Source: Xylogone sp. PMI_703
Lineage: Eukaryota; Ascomycota; Leotiomycetes
Direction of reading: 5' to 3'
Length of the DNA: 64,000 nt
NCBI GenBank assembly: GCA_021399445.1
Contig: JAJTUQ010000012.1
Coordinates: 384,501 to 448,500 of the forward strand
Positions 1 to 11,111 of the stretch are shown in pieces. The notes below the pieces were generated by a model that was given only the letters and a program-made list of their open reading frames with translations, was not told the origin of the DNA and did not search any database. The translations under genes were made by a program, and so were the position numbers. Numbering within the stretch: position 1 is the first letter of the stretch; the number at the start of each line of letters is the position of its first letter.

Positions 1-333
1 AGCTGCGCTTTCCCGGGGTGGCGCTTACGTGGGCTGCTGACTTAGCCTGCATTTGCCCCAGGAGGTCACACGAAGCAACTTTGAGCACTTGACTTATTTT
101 GTTTTCGCGCGACATGGCAAAGCAGCATAACATCTGCTGTATTACTATTCAAGATCTTCTTAGATAAACCCAAAACACTAGCACAACAAGCAAATTCATA
201 TATTGATTAAGGAGCAAACATTCTGGAATTTTCGAAGAACCACACTATGCGCGTGGGAATATAAAGTCCACATGATATTCCATCACACTAACCAACCCCC
301 GGTGGACGCAGCGGCTCTGGAATAGTAACACGC
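1..333. other. Non-coding flank
   Basis: No gene, RNA or repeat is recognised here. The stretch is the 3' side of the minus-strand isochorismatase-family gene and probably includes its 3' untranslated region. Confidence 0.5.
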
Positions 334-1038
334 TCATTTATTGACTGCAGCGGCATTCATTCGATTGATGGTGTCTTCCGTTGTCCACACTGCATTGGCC
401 ATGAAGCGGTAGTTAACCAGTGCAGCTTCGTAGCCGTCTCCCTCCTCATTTCGGCCAGCAGAAATTGCATCGCGTACCATTGCAACCTCAAACCCAGCTT
501 CGATAATGTCTCGCATGTGGTTCTCAAGGCACAGGTTTCCAACAGGGCCTGCCATAATCACCTTCTCAATATGACGCAGACGCAGCTGCTTGATCATGTC
601 ATTGGTATGACATGAGTACCCCTTGTGCGGCGATGTGTTAACTGTCTTCCCATCCATCAAGTACTTCTTGAGCCATTCAGGGTAGTCGGCGCCCGAGCCA
701 ACAAAGCCTTCCAAATCGACGGGATCCTTACGACCAACAAAGCCATTGGGAAGTTTACCCAAATAATCAACCATTGCACCACCCTGAGCTACCCACTGTC
801 GATCAGTCGGATATAAATAATGTGGCGAGTGAAGGACATAAAAGTTGTTGTCTTGTGCGTTCTTTAAGAGTTCCTCAATGTGGTCGAATACGTTGAGCTC
901 CTTTAGCTTATCTGCAATCATCGGGTAATAGCTTCCACTCTCGGTCAAAAATTCATTCTGAATATCTACTAATACAAGTGCTGTGTGCTTTTTATCCAGC
1001 TGCATCCCTGGAAGAGGGTGGGTGAATGTAAAGGGCAT
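334..1038 (-). CDS. Isochorismatase-family cysteine hydrolase
   Basis: An uninterrupted 234-residue protein, a normal length for the isochorismatase-like fold. The family's catalytic triad is visible: Asp25 in the LVDIQNEF strand, Lys139 in PHKGYS and Cys170 in GPVGNLCLENHMRD. Members hydrolyse vinyl-ether or amide/ureide bonds (isochorismate, nicotinamide, N-carbamoyl compounds); the true substrate cannot be read from the sequence. There is no signal peptide or membrane segment, so it is probably cytosolic. The start is the first ATG, directly ahead of the conserved N-terminal strand, and no intron is needed. The nearest gene, an NmrA-like reductase, lies 1.5 kb away on the other strand, so the two could share a divergent promoter region. 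The family call is firm and the specific reaction is open. Confidence 0.85.
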   Translation of the reverse strand: MPFTFTHPLPGMQLDKKHTALVLVDIQNEFLTESGSYYPMIADKLKELNVFDHIEELLKNAQDNNFYVLHSPHYLYPTDRQWVAQGGAMVDYLGKLPNGFVGRKDPVDLEGFVGSGADYPEWLKKYLMDGKTVNTSPHKGYSCHTNDMIKQLRLRHIEKVIMAGPVGNLCLENHMRDIIEAGFEVAMVRDAISAGRNEEGDGYEAALVNYRFMANAVWTTEDTINRMNAAAVNK

Positions 1039-2512
1039 TTTTGCAGTAATGATCTGGGATAATACTTTTGAGATAGGTCGATTGGATGAGGTTGGGAGAA
1101 AATTGATGCTTCGCTGTGAGCAATGATATCAGAGAGCTTCTCCGTCGAATATTTTGACGTATATAGAATGAAGGCGAAGGTGACTGAGGATGGCAACCAT
1201 CTGAGAGAGAGCGATGTTAATATATTATCTTGTACTGTATAGATAGCCAGGATCCTGACGGAAGATATGCAGTCAGTGGTTCTAACGTCAAACAAGCACA
1301 CAATATTAACTCGGCAAAATTAGAAATTAACAAAGTAATCGGTGCTCTGCCATAACGCGCTATTGATGTCATAGACATCACAATGTGCTAAGTAATGTCT
1401 CCGCAACAACAAATTTCTGATACCGCGTGGGCATCTCGACTTGAGAATACTTCTTTAGGCTTAAACGCCACGAGTGCGCATCGAAATAGAGCAATTATTA
1501 AGGTCAAATGATTAGTCAAGCACCTAGAGGGACTATTTATCGTTGTATTTCTGCAAGCAGAGCACTATAATCATGCCGTACTAACGAGAGTGGTGCATAG
1601 AAGGCCGCACGGATCAGCTTTATTTCCACGGCGCCTGGAACTACTCCAATTCTGGCAATTTTGATTTCTATCTTATTTCCTACGGTGTACATTAACTCAA
1701 CGAATTCACATTATGTAATAATAACGACTGACTGTTAAAGAGAACTATAAGACATCGGCGATTATTCAGTATTTTTCAGTTATGAGACTCTAACCCAAAA
1801 ACGGAATATTGATAACGCAACAATCTCATACGTAATCAACCCATGGTCAGTTTTCGAAGGTTCCCCGCTTTGCGATGTGGAGAAGCGTCTACAACGTAAA
1901 TAAGTTAACGACATGTGCTTAGCTTACGTGATCTCTTATCATTCGAGCAGCTGTAGTCGACTTTCAAACGAAGCCGCTCCCTTTTCAGTAACAATCATCA
2001 AGCTAAAGTATCCAAGGTTTCTGCATTACGTAATCATTTGGAATTATTTCAAAAATGCATTTAGAGCTTGGAGCTGCGTTCTGAGGACTTTACCGTGAAT
2101 AAGAAGGCGGATTTGATTACATGAACCCACTTATAAATTGGATCTATTAGCTCCCTAGCGTATCAGTTAGAAACAGTATTATAGAATTAATCAGATAAAG
2201 AGTATTACCCGGAATCACTCGGTACATTCATTACTGCGTGGACTGTACCTCCGTAGGTTCCGCCAGAACTCCACTGACACCGAGTGGATCGGGATTCCTA
2301 GATGCAATGCGGTCTAACGGCGAGAAGCCCCTGAATCAGCTCTCATTGATTAGTCGCTGAGTGGAGTGTTAATGACAGCACTGCAAAACGGTAATGCTAA
2401 AGGGGGAACTCATGAATGGATATATAAACAGCAATATAACTCGACTGAACTTATACAGAACAGCTGAGTTTATCTGGATTTCATCATCTTTAACTACTGG
2501 AATCTGATAAAG
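1039..2512. other. Intergenic region between two divergent genes
   Basis: About 1.5 kb separates the divergently oriented hydrolase and NmrA-like genes. I see no credible coding sequence. Towards the NmrA-like gene there is a TATA box and a short inverted repeat, CCACT…AGTGG, near 2271-2287 next to a CGAGTGG motif. These could be regulator sites, but this is only suggestive. Confidence 0.45.
2421..2428 (+). promoter_or_regulatory. TATA box of the NmrA-like gene
   Basis: TATATAAA lies 85 bp before the ATG of the NmrA-like gene, at a usual spacing for a fungal TATA element, with a pyrimidine/A-rich leader between. The transcription start itself is not visible. Confidence 0.5.
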
Positions 2513-3427
2513 ATGAGTCATCACATTACTGGACGTAAGATTGCACTTGTTGGTGCCGGCGGTACGCTGGGCAAGGCGACACTGAGGGCTCTACTGTCCA
2601 AGGGAGTACACAGAATAACAGCGATTCAACGTAACGAATCTAAAAATGAATTTCCACCTGAAGTGGTTTTAAAGCGGGGCTCCTTCAATGACGAGTCGTT
2701 CCTCGTAGAGGCGCTTAAGGGCCAGGATGCTCTCATCATTATTGTTCCAATTCCTAATATGGATGTCGGGGATCTATTCATACATGCAGCCGCCAAGGCC
2801 GGAGTTCCATACATCCTGCCAACGGAGTTTGGTGTTGATACGCCAGAAGTGGAAAACGAGCATTCTATGATGGCACCAAAGGTGGCGAGGCGCAAGCTGA
2901 TCGAGGAGTTGAGAGTAAGCAGCTGGATTGCCGTAATCTCCAATTTCTGGCTTGATTTCAATATCAGGATCGGTCTGTGGGGCATTGATATTAAAGAACA
3001 CAAGGCGCAGATATTGAGAGGCGCCGACGCCAAGATCTCGACAACGACAGTCTCGCGGACTGGTGAAGGGATTGCTGTACTTCTTAGTCTGCCAGAGACC
3101 GAGCTAGCTCAGTACAAAAACAAATCCTTCTACTGTTCTTCGTTTGAGCTCTCGCAAAGAGATATTTTCGAAGCCATCAAGCGCGTTACTGGAACAAAGG
3201 ATACAGATTGGGATATTGAGGAGAAAAATGCCGCTCAAGTCATTCAGGAATCTGAGCTCAAGATTCGTGACGGAGACGGTTATGCAGAATGGTTTAGGCT
3301 ATTTGTCATGTTCTTCCAAGGTGTTCAAGGGTCAAATTACGAGGAAAAGGCCGTTGATCTACAAAAATACGGCTTGCCGAAGGAAAATCTTGACGAAGTT
3401 ATCAAACAGGCAATTACAGAGATGTAA
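2513..3427 (+). CDS. NmrA-like / isoflavone-reductase-type NAD(P)-binding protein
   Basis: An intron-less 304-residue protein. Residues 9-30 hold the Rossmann dinucleotide motif in the NmrA/isoflavone-reductase form (VGAGGTLGKATLRALL), followed by the family pattern RGSFNDESFLVEALKGQD and, near residue 105, LPTEFGVD. Family members either reduce phenolic or ketone substrates with NADPH or act as NAD(P)-sensing regulators of the NmrA kind. The catalytic lysine position is not clear enough to choose between these. It is soluble, with no signal peptide. A TATA box lies 85 bp upstream. A decayed, truncated paralogue lies on the minus strand at 26746-27024. The reading frame is open and codon-like throughout, so the gene is probably functional. 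Confidence 0.85.
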   Translation: MSHHITGRKIALVGAGGTLGKATLRALLSKGVHRITAIQRNESKNEFPPEVVLKRGSFNDESFLVEALKGQDALIIIVPIPNMDVGDLFIHAAAKAGVPYILPTEFGVDTPEVENEHSMMAPKVARRKLIEELRVSSWIAVISNFWLDFNIRIGLWGIDIKEHKAQILRGADAKISTTTVSRTGEGIAVLLSLPETELAQYKNKSFYCSSFELSQRDIFEAIKRVTGTKDTDWDIEEKNAAQVIQESELKIRDGDGYAEWFRLFVMFFQGVQGSNYEEKAVDLQKYGLPKENLDEVIKQAITEM

Positions 3428-4343
3428 ATAATTATACTGTCCAAGAGACAGGTAGAATTCTTACAAAAAATGAGATATTGTCATAGCTGCGTCGGCTAGG
3501 ATCTTTTGGGAATCTTGTTAGCTTTCCAGAGTAGGTCGAATTTATAAATAAATATAGTAAACTGGATTTGAGCTCATGGTAGGGCTAGGTAGGTCCTCAT
3601 TAGAATTTACAGGGATAAAGTACCGCGATTGGTATTGTTTGAATAAATAAGAAGATTTAATTGATAACAGTGACAGAATGCGTCTCAAAATAGTGACACA
3701 GAACAAGCAATGTGATCAGCGTAACATTTCCAATTAACTAATAGATACGAATCTTATTTATCTAGTAACCAACTTTATTGTCAGTATAATATTTGAGTAT
3801 GGGCTCATGCTTATGACGTGTATTGAGACTGGTCCTATTTGATGAATTGTTTCAAGCACTACGCATCGCCAATGGAGACTAATTTTCTGAGCATCAGAAT
3901 AGAAAGTTCTTACTCCGCAAATTCACTTAAAGTCATTTCAAATGGCTCACATTTTCAATATGTAGTAATCATCTTACAAAATAAGTCATTCGGTAGCTCA
4001 TTTATAATGGATTCTTATAAATAACTACAAAACGATTTTTGACTAACAGACCTGTCGCATGTTAAAGCCGGTTCATAGTTACTAATCACTAACATATTCT
4101 ATTATAATCAAAATGCATATCGTATGATCAATGCGAAATCATTTCATTTTAATAATGCTCCGAATTAAACCTAGTCGATTCTTTAACAAGTGAATCTAGT
4201 AAATCCGCGATAATGCCTAATGCAGATAGCAAATATATATATATATTATGCGGATAATTGCTAAAGCCGATTGAGAATTACTAGTGTTTGAAATCTCTCA
4301 TACGTTACTCTGAAATAATATCTCAATTAATAATGAAGAGAAT
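3428..4343. other. AT-rich non-coding stretch
   Basis: No gene is supported. The only structured feature is a short (AT)n run at about 4233-4246. Many small frames are closed by stops and match no family I recognise. Confidence 0.45.
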
Positions 4344-4349
4344 TTAAAT

Positions 4350-5020
4350 GTACACTGTACGAAACAGAGCACGAGTCGGATCACCGAGCAATTTGATATT
4401 GCAACTCCGGATTATATCGCTGAGGAGAAACTGCTTCGCACCGTAAAACGCTATTCGCACCAAAATTGCTAGCGATCTGGCAGCCCAATCACACGGAGAT
4501 ACGGTACAACGGCAAACAGACATTTTGATGAACGTCATCCAGGGAGCAATCCACACCCTGACCCCCCAAGGCCAAACCGTCTCCATACGCCAAACGGTGG
4601 TGGGCAAAAGACCTCACACAACTGCGGCAAATATACACACGCTTGAGAAAGACCTGGTCAGCCCCCTGGAGGATGAGATCAAGATACAGAGAAACCCAGC
4701 AAGATCACAACGTCGCCAAGGGCGGGTATGCTCAGGATTATGGCAGCGGGCCAGAGAGAAAGAAAAGCAGTATTATGAGGCTATTCGACGACAAAAGCAA
4801 ATACATTGGGAAGAATTTTTTAGTGACGAATCATATATTTGGTCAGCTGCAAAATATCTCAAACTGAGCAAGAATTCGCGATTCGACAAAGTACCATCAC
4901 TAAAGAAGAAGAATGGCTCATTTACAGGATATAAAGCTTATAAAGCTGAACAACCCGCAGAACTGCTTGCAGGTTTCTTTTTCCATTACCAACTGAGATC
5001 GAAGAAGAAACACCTCAACC
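4350..5020 (+). pseudogene. LINE relic (Tad1/CgT1-like): endonuclease end to start of reverse transcriptase
   Basis: Conceptual translation in shifting frames recovers the linker region of fungal Tad-type non-LTR retrotransposon ORF2. In order: the endonuclease C-terminal SDHRAI motif (4372-4392), a helix IASDLAAQSHGDTVQ, the PSPYAKRWWAKDLTQLR stretch typical just before the reverse transcriptase, and then IWSAAKYLK…FDKVPSL…ELLAGFF. At least two frameshifts and one stop separate these blocks, and neither the catalytic RT core nor a 3' tail is present. It is therefore an internal dead fragment. A second fragment of the same type (endonuclease half) lies at 7315-7929 on the same strand. The two do not overlap in protein coordinates and could come from one broken insertion. 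Confidence 0.8.
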
Positions 5021-6337
5021 ATGCAAGGTATCAGTACCTATCTGATATCTGAGAACTAATGTTACAATATATGTTATGAGTGAGGAACGAAAAATTGCGT
5101 GAATTCCATTATCACCAAAGACGATCTACATTCAATTAAAGCTCCGAAAAAGTAAATTCTTGTTGGATTCAAATTTCCAATTAAGGTTAGCCTGTTAAAT
5201 GATTTCCGTTCGCCACACGGTATTCATTATTCTCCCACTCAACAGGCCCCTAATGTTGCCTCAACATCTACAAATTTAGTAATGATTGATAAACAAGATG
5301 CGGTATATATGTATTTTGTTTCTTCAATCTTCTAGCCTATTTTTCAAGTGCATTCCAGATTACTAACATTATTCGGCTCGAGTGCAAGGTGAGTAAGGCA
5401 AACAATTTCGATATCTTCGCTTAAATTACAAGTGAACAGGCAAAAGAATTTTGGGAGATGTCTGGGAAGGAGATGGCTTTAACAGCTCATTATCGCTTGA
5501 AGTAGCTCCGAGAGGAATAGGGAAGTTTGACGTCTGCTGCATAAGATGCGGCGAAGCCACTCATCACTCTACGCTATTTTTATCACATAATTTCCCTAGC
5601 TTGTCATCTTGTCGCAAAATAGATAAGTCATGAAAGACACCAGATTGCCACTTTTAATCATCTTCCTCACCGAGGAATCAACAAACCATTAATTCCACAA
5701 ACCAAGAATCGACATTACTATCTCCATTCCATCCAACCCGGTTAGACTACCCGCTAGTAACTTAAGCTTTCATTGGGTTTTGGCAAAAATTGGAGATGCA
5801 AGCCAGGTTGGGGGCGTTTTGATTAACATCATTTCTCCTGATGAAGAAAAGAGTGAAAAGAGCTAGTTCAAAATAGGCAATTATTGATACAATATAAATA
5901 CTTCAAAAGCCAATTTCTTTCTGATAATGCATGTTTGCCAATAATATCAATATCAAAGGACTTTGTGGAAAGATAGGTATAAATTTATTCAGAATTTAAT
6001 GTACCTGACAGAAGATATTCCATCGCATGTATTTAATCTATTCAATATGATATTCTTGCTCTTATTCATAACTATCCACCATAAGATCCGGATTCTGTCG
6101 CATTAGGTAATCAACCATTATGAATCCTGAAAGCAAGAGTGGAGGCGCCAAAGTAGGATAAGCTAAAACTTTCCAGTACAATCGCTTTAAGCCGGACCTT
6201 CCGTTAAAGTATTTAGTCTTCAAGTGTGAACCTTTAATTCCTTTCATAATATTCCATACACCCTGTTTTATTTAAGCTGCAATTTTAATTATCAAACAGG
6301 ATTACAAATTACAGAGCCAATACTCCTTTCAATCACT
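5021..6337. other. Non-coding stretch upstream of the RidA gene
   Basis: About 1.3 kb without recognisable genes or repeats. It has short frames only and is AT-rich. The last 100 bp presumably include the promoter of the RidA-type gene, but no clear TATA box is seen. Confidence 0.45.
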
Positions 6338-6892
6338 ATGCCTGCAAGAGAAGCCGTCGTCGCTGAAAATGCCCCGCCGCCGGTGCCATTTCTTTCCCAA
6401 GCTATCAAATGCAATGGTATGGTCTACGTATCTGGAAATGTCGGGCTAGATCCTGATACAAAGAGGCTTGTTGAGGGAACCGTTGGTGACAGAACCGTAT
6501 GTCCAATTTGATTTTCTTCAGTCCTCTCTTAAATGTTACGTGTAGATGTTCTCATAGGCTTGAAGAAGAGGAATGATTACATTAACATTTCGATTAGCGC
6601 CAAACCCTCAATAACATCAAATCAGTGCTCGAAGCTGCTGGAAGCAGCATAGACGATGTCTGTAAGGTGAATATCTTTATCACCACTATGGACAACTACG
6701 CGGGGGTGAATAAAGTCTATGAGGAATTCTTCACGAAAGATCCTAAGCCTGTAGGTTTATCGATTTTATGTAGATCTGCGTAGTCTAATCTGAGCCTAAT
6801 AGTGCCGCACATGTGTTGCCGTTTATCAGCTCCCATTGGGCACAGATGTCGAGATTGAGTGTGTCGCCACCATTGCTAGCCCAACATTATAA
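6338..6892 (+). CDS. RidA/YjgF/Hmf1-family enamine/imine deaminase, three exons
   Basis: Joining exons 6338-6496, 6598-6750 and 6803-6892 gives a continuous 133-residue protein, the usual length of RidA proteins. Intron 1 (6497-6597) runs GTATGT to TAG and intron 2 (6751-6802) GTAGGT to TAG; both leave phase 0. Conserved blocks are visible: MVYVSGNVGLDPDT, an NIKSVLEAAGSSIDDV helix with VNIFITTMDNYAGVN, and the signature RTCVAVYQLPLGTDVEIEC. The catalytic Arg is residue 106 and the active-site Glu is residue 121. RidA proteins hydrolyse reactive 2-aminoacrylate-type enamines/imines released by PLP enzymes. Trimeric cytosolic or mitochondrial forms exist, and no targeting peptide is evident here. 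All splice sites and the frame are intact. Confidence 0.9.
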
Positions 6893-7314
6893 GAAGGTGT
6901 GGTTTTATTACTTCGAGATAACTCTCAAAAAGACTGTGAATACCCTTTCCATAACAAGGGAGCCATTAGCAGTGTGAGTTAAACGATGTGTAGATTTCCA
7001 GGCAAAAGGGCGAAGGCAAAAGGCTTGGATCGACAAAATCCACGAAAATGAAGGCGCTGAAAGCTCTATAGCCGAAGCTATATCTATGATTCCATAATCA
7101 GAATCAAAAATCCTACAGCTAGACAATTGAACTGCCACGCATTTGGAATTCTTACACATTGCTACTCCTTGGTCCTCAGGCGCACAAAATGCCCGACTTT
7201 TAATTAGCTGCACTCTTCTGATCATATCACTCACTGTCTTGCCGTAGTGACTATACTTGATGTTCTATCGTAACTTACATAAAAATTATAATTTTCCGGA
7301 TCATTCAAATCGAC
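6893..7314. other. Possible gag-end remnant of a LINE
   Basis: No intact gene. The sequence leads directly into a LINE endonuclease. One frame shows a weak Cys/His pattern (NCHAFGILTHC near 7127-7160) that could be the remains of the zinc knuckle at the end of a LINE ORF1. This is weak and could be chance. Confidence 0.3.
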
Positions 7315-7929
7315 ATGAATGGAATACTTCAAGTATTTCAATTGAATGTAGGAATACGACATATGACACTACACACCATGATGAACGACGAACAGTTAAA
7401 AGGCTTCGGAATACTAGCAATATCAGAAGCATGGGTATGGACAACAGACGGCCAAGTGGTGACCGCCCCACCAGGGCACCAACACTGGATGATTCCCACT
7501 TGTTACAGCAAAGAAGATTGGCCAATACGAAGCATGTTATGGATCAGGAAAGACATTGAAGCGGATCAAGTGCCCATGCAATCATCTGATCTCACAGCAG
7601 CATTACTGAAACTTCCTGATCGATCCATTCTGGTGGTGGAGGGAGGTAATGCACTAATGTTAAAAAAATCAATGGATCTAATCCGACAAACGTTTCGAGA
7701 AGTACGTTGTAAATCAGAAACACAAACAGATCTGATCCTTCTGGGGGATTTTAATCAACACGATCAATTATGGGGAGGAGACGATATTGTAACACGTAGA
7801 CAGGGTGAGGCCGATGCTATTATTGACTCCATGAACGAGCACTCCTTGCTGAGCCCACTACCTAGAGGAACCAAGACTCGGCTACAAAATCATGGGCATT
7901 TGAGCAAATTGGCCGAAGATCTAGTTTAG
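7315..7929 (+). pseudogene. LINE endonuclease (EEP) domain fragment
   Basis: The translation is the apurinic-type endonuclease half of a fungal Tad1/CgT1-like ORF2. It opens with the QLNVG strand, has the SEAWV position of the catalytic Glu (usually QEP; shifted here), RSMLWIRKDIEADQV, and the strongly conserved LILLGDFNQHDQLWGG that holds the catalytic Asp and Asn. It then has RQGEADAIIDSMNE and KRGTKT-like PRGTKTR. The frame closes just where the histidine-containing SDHR end would follow. The fragment has no reverse transcriptase, so it is a dead piece. It belongs to the same broad clade as the fragment at 4350-5020 and as the LINEs at 60-64 kb. Confidence 0.85.
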
Positions 7930-8378
7930 AGTCGGGACAATTCCACACTTCTGCTTTAACAATTTGACTTGTAAATGTACGACTAGAATTTTCTGAGCAT
8001 GAGACCGAACATATTTAATCTGAGCAACGGTCATTACAGCCGGAGAACAAGGCTCGATCAACTGAGTCACAAAATACACAGCTTAAAATTTGACTCTATT
8101 TTGGAACTCGCCACCTTATACAAACTTTTCCTCTTTTTCAGATGCGGCACATATCCGATATCCTTTAATGCGGGAAGCGTCTGTCAGGGTCGACAGTTAT
8201 ATGACCCTCGTAGCTGCTGAGGCTGTGTCAGAGGTCAGAACGCTTAGTCAGACTACTACAGTACTACGCCGTGATGTAGGTGGTGCTTGCAGCCTAATCG
8301 CATCACCTGTTTCCACCATCTTTCTTAATATTTCCATATTACCATTTAACGATTTGCTAACTAACGTATCTCAATAGA
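7930..8378. other. Short non-coding gap
   Basis: Between the LINE fragment and the HET relic. Open frames on the plus strand (7999-8220 and 8090-8377) show no recognised motif and overlap each other, so I do not call a gene. Confidence 0.4.
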
Positions 8379-8770
8379 GCTATGCAAGGGCTTTATTCTG
8401 AGCTCAGTGATGGGGAATTCCGATTGCTCGAACTTTTACCAGGCAAAATTTCCTAACCCATTGTGTGTCGGCTTCAGCTTGCCAAACTCGACTGTAGCCC
8501 AAAATATGAAGCTCTATTTTACGACTGGAAGAAGTACGAAGGCGAAGATCATATCAAATGCAGAACACCTGAGATAAGAGTCGCACTTAATCTTCAGATG
8601 GCACTGAGATCTCTGCGTTCTGCTAGTGTGCCTCTAATAATTTGGGCTGATGCTGCATGTATAATCAAGCGAGCATAACTGAAAAGGCAAAACAAGTGAC
8701 CATCATGGGTGATATATACAAGAACGCCGACTCAGTAATTGTACTGTATAGCTTGGGAATGAAGTCCTTA
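8379..8770 (+). pseudogene. HET-domain (heterokaryon incompatibility) gene fragment
   Basis: The remains of a HET domain can be followed across one stop and one frameshift. In order: LYSELSDGEFRLLELLPG, a TAA at 8448-8450, then SPKYEALFYDW, VALNLQMALRSLRS, IIWADAACI, and after a frameshift near 8660 ITEKAKQVTIMGDIYKNADSVIVLY. These correspond to the family's SPKYEALSYVWG, NL..ALR.LR, lWiDAiCINQ and ER..QV..M..IY..A..V..WLG blocks. HET proteins trigger cell death after non-self fusion. No partner domain follows, and the sequence dissolves after about 8770. The glycine of the WG motif and the CINQ end are lost. It is a pseudogene with little doubt. Confidence 0.75.
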
Positions 8771-11111
8771 AAACCAGAGCCACTTTCGACGTCTTGTCAT
8801 CGTTGGCATTAATTTGGGTAGAACAAACAAAAGATATTAACAAGGAAAACTTTGTCCGATATATCTTTCGAGAACGACCAGAAGATGTGTCTCTTTTTTA
8901 AATCAGATCAGTATGTACTGAATCTTACCACTACCAAAATATGCAAAACCTTACTTCTTGCAACGCCGGCCAACGATAAGTGATGATGAGATATTCTAAT
9001 TCAAAAATACAGAATTGAAAAAAGAAATCAATAGTCTCTTTGGGAGTATATATTTTGAGAGATCATAGATTGTCCAAGAAGTTATGGTGGCAGATGTAGT
9101 TTACGTTAACCGTGAAGTTTTCAGATACCTTGAGGTATTTTTCAATTTACTCATGGAGAGTGAACTATGTTTAACTTACAAAAACTTAATTATTTTAGTC
9201 AAAGTCTTTTTGCAGATCTACTTTTGTACGTGAAAGATGTTCGTCGGCGGCATAGAGATCTTACACTGATCTTACACGGACATCTGATCTTACAACGGTT
9301 CTTTCTACGTTCATTTACTCAAAGAAGACTGAAAGTAAAGATTGTATTTACGTAATTCTTGAACTTGTCAAATCAAAGAAAAACCAAGATTTCTGAATAA
9401 TCTTAAATTATAACAAGATTACTGAGTAGGTATACTACGAGGTTATTGTTAAGATCATTATTGAACAGTAAGACTAGTATCTCTAGGATGTTAAGTCATT
9501 ACTTAACAATAAAGCTTTAGGATGTTTGTTCTCTTGGGTTCTTGAATAGAATAGAGTATTGTGTGAGAAACGTTGAATATTTTAGCTCTTTGCTTAGTCA
9601 TTGTATTACTGGGTATCCTGAAATACGTAGTTATTCTCTTTACGTGGATATGTATATTCTCGATCGGATAGAGTATGTTATTTAGGTTCAAAATGACTTC
9701 TAAATTGTAGAACTTTTTGTCAAACAAATTCATTTCTTAATATTGCTTAATAATAAAGAGAATAGGTTATTCTAATTATGTCTTGATAAGATGTTAAAGT
9801 TGTATACTTCATAACTGTTATCCTTTACGCCTGATGACTTATAGTTAGAGAACTTAGCTAAAGTTGTAGACATTTTATGTACTTGCGAAGTCTTGAGTAG
9901 TATGCTTATTACTCTTTTCTAGGGATTTTCTTCTGTATTAACTTATCTTCTCGACAGTATAATTCTCAATTTGGAAACATTGTGGTCTGTATTAACTTTA
10001 ACATCCCGAACACGATTGTTATCATTAGTTTTACTGGTCAATGATTCTTTTAGCAGTTTTATATCTTTTTCTTTTACTTTTTATAATTTTTAAGAATATA
10101 ACTAGTCTTATGCAAGACTCTGTAACGTTTTCAAAAAGTTATACTACATGAGCCAGTGCTGTAGTTATTATTATAAAGTCTGACATGTATCGAGAAATAT
10201 TTTTATCTAATTTTATATTTTATATATTATTTGTTCATAATTAGGGGATAAGTACTTCTTCACTGAAAGTGGTTATTTTGGCCGTAGTTTATCGGGTAGT
10301 CTAAAGAAAGGCTAATACGTCATAATTATTAGCGGTATTTACTTGCTTCATATTCTCGAGAAACACAAGAATCATTATATACTCGTACTCGTGGTTATAT
10401 TGAAGGAATTATGGAGTGGTGGGCGCTCCCGGAAGGTACGGAGACTGAAAGGATTGAGCTGAGATAATTACCTAAAGAAATCTTTGGTTTAGTATGTGGG
10501 CGTACTTTCATAAAGTAACCATTATTGAAGGCTAATATGGTTAGTTGAATTATAGATTCCCCTGCTCTAATTTGATACACGCCAATAGCGGATCACTGAG
10601 GATGACATCGGCAAAAATCAGTGTCAAGCACGGGACTATATCAGCAGATCTTAGTTCCTCAGAAGGGTGACTATAGCTTGTCTAGAAACAGATATTGCTG
10701 CATCCATTTGAATTTTGCTCCCTCATTCCAAAAACTCTCACGCGCCTCTGAGGCCTTAAGTATGTGCAATGCAAACCAAACCACAAAGGCTCCCGCTAAA
10801 GACATCCGATTATAGCGGCCAACGAATAATATTTGGGCTTATCCGGCTCCAAGCACTACTTTTCCCGCATCAAAACTGCACGTTTCAGGACGGGTGGGAG
10901 AACAATAGATGTTAGAAGATTGAATTTTGAAGCCTATTAATTTATTCAGTGCATGTATAACGCTGTGCATGTGTTGACCATGAATGGCCGCACATATTCG
11001 CCGCCACGCAAGTACCTTAGCTTATTCTCGAACATAATGGATGTAATATTCGTTGAGGCCATCTCAATCTTCTTAACCTATAAAGACCCGCAAACGAAAG
11101 ATATGAGGCGC
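8771..11111. other. Long AT-rich region without genes
   Basis: About 2.3 kb, strongly AT-rich, especially 9000-10400. It contains a short cluster of the word GATCTTACA (9256-9300). No coding block, LTR, TIR or tail could be identified. The base composition and dense stops would fit an old, heavily mutated repeat, but nothing proves that. 10400-11110 is less AT-rich, again with no recognisable gene. Confidence 0.4.

Noticed and set aside
3839..4024. Small plus-strand frames in the 3.4-4.3 kb gap
   Set aside because: AT-rich chance frames without motif, and no promoter or splice context.
10395..10870. Hydrophobic minus-strand stretches resembling a transporter relic
   Set aside because: Only one short membrane-like segment and no family motif could be followed across the stops.
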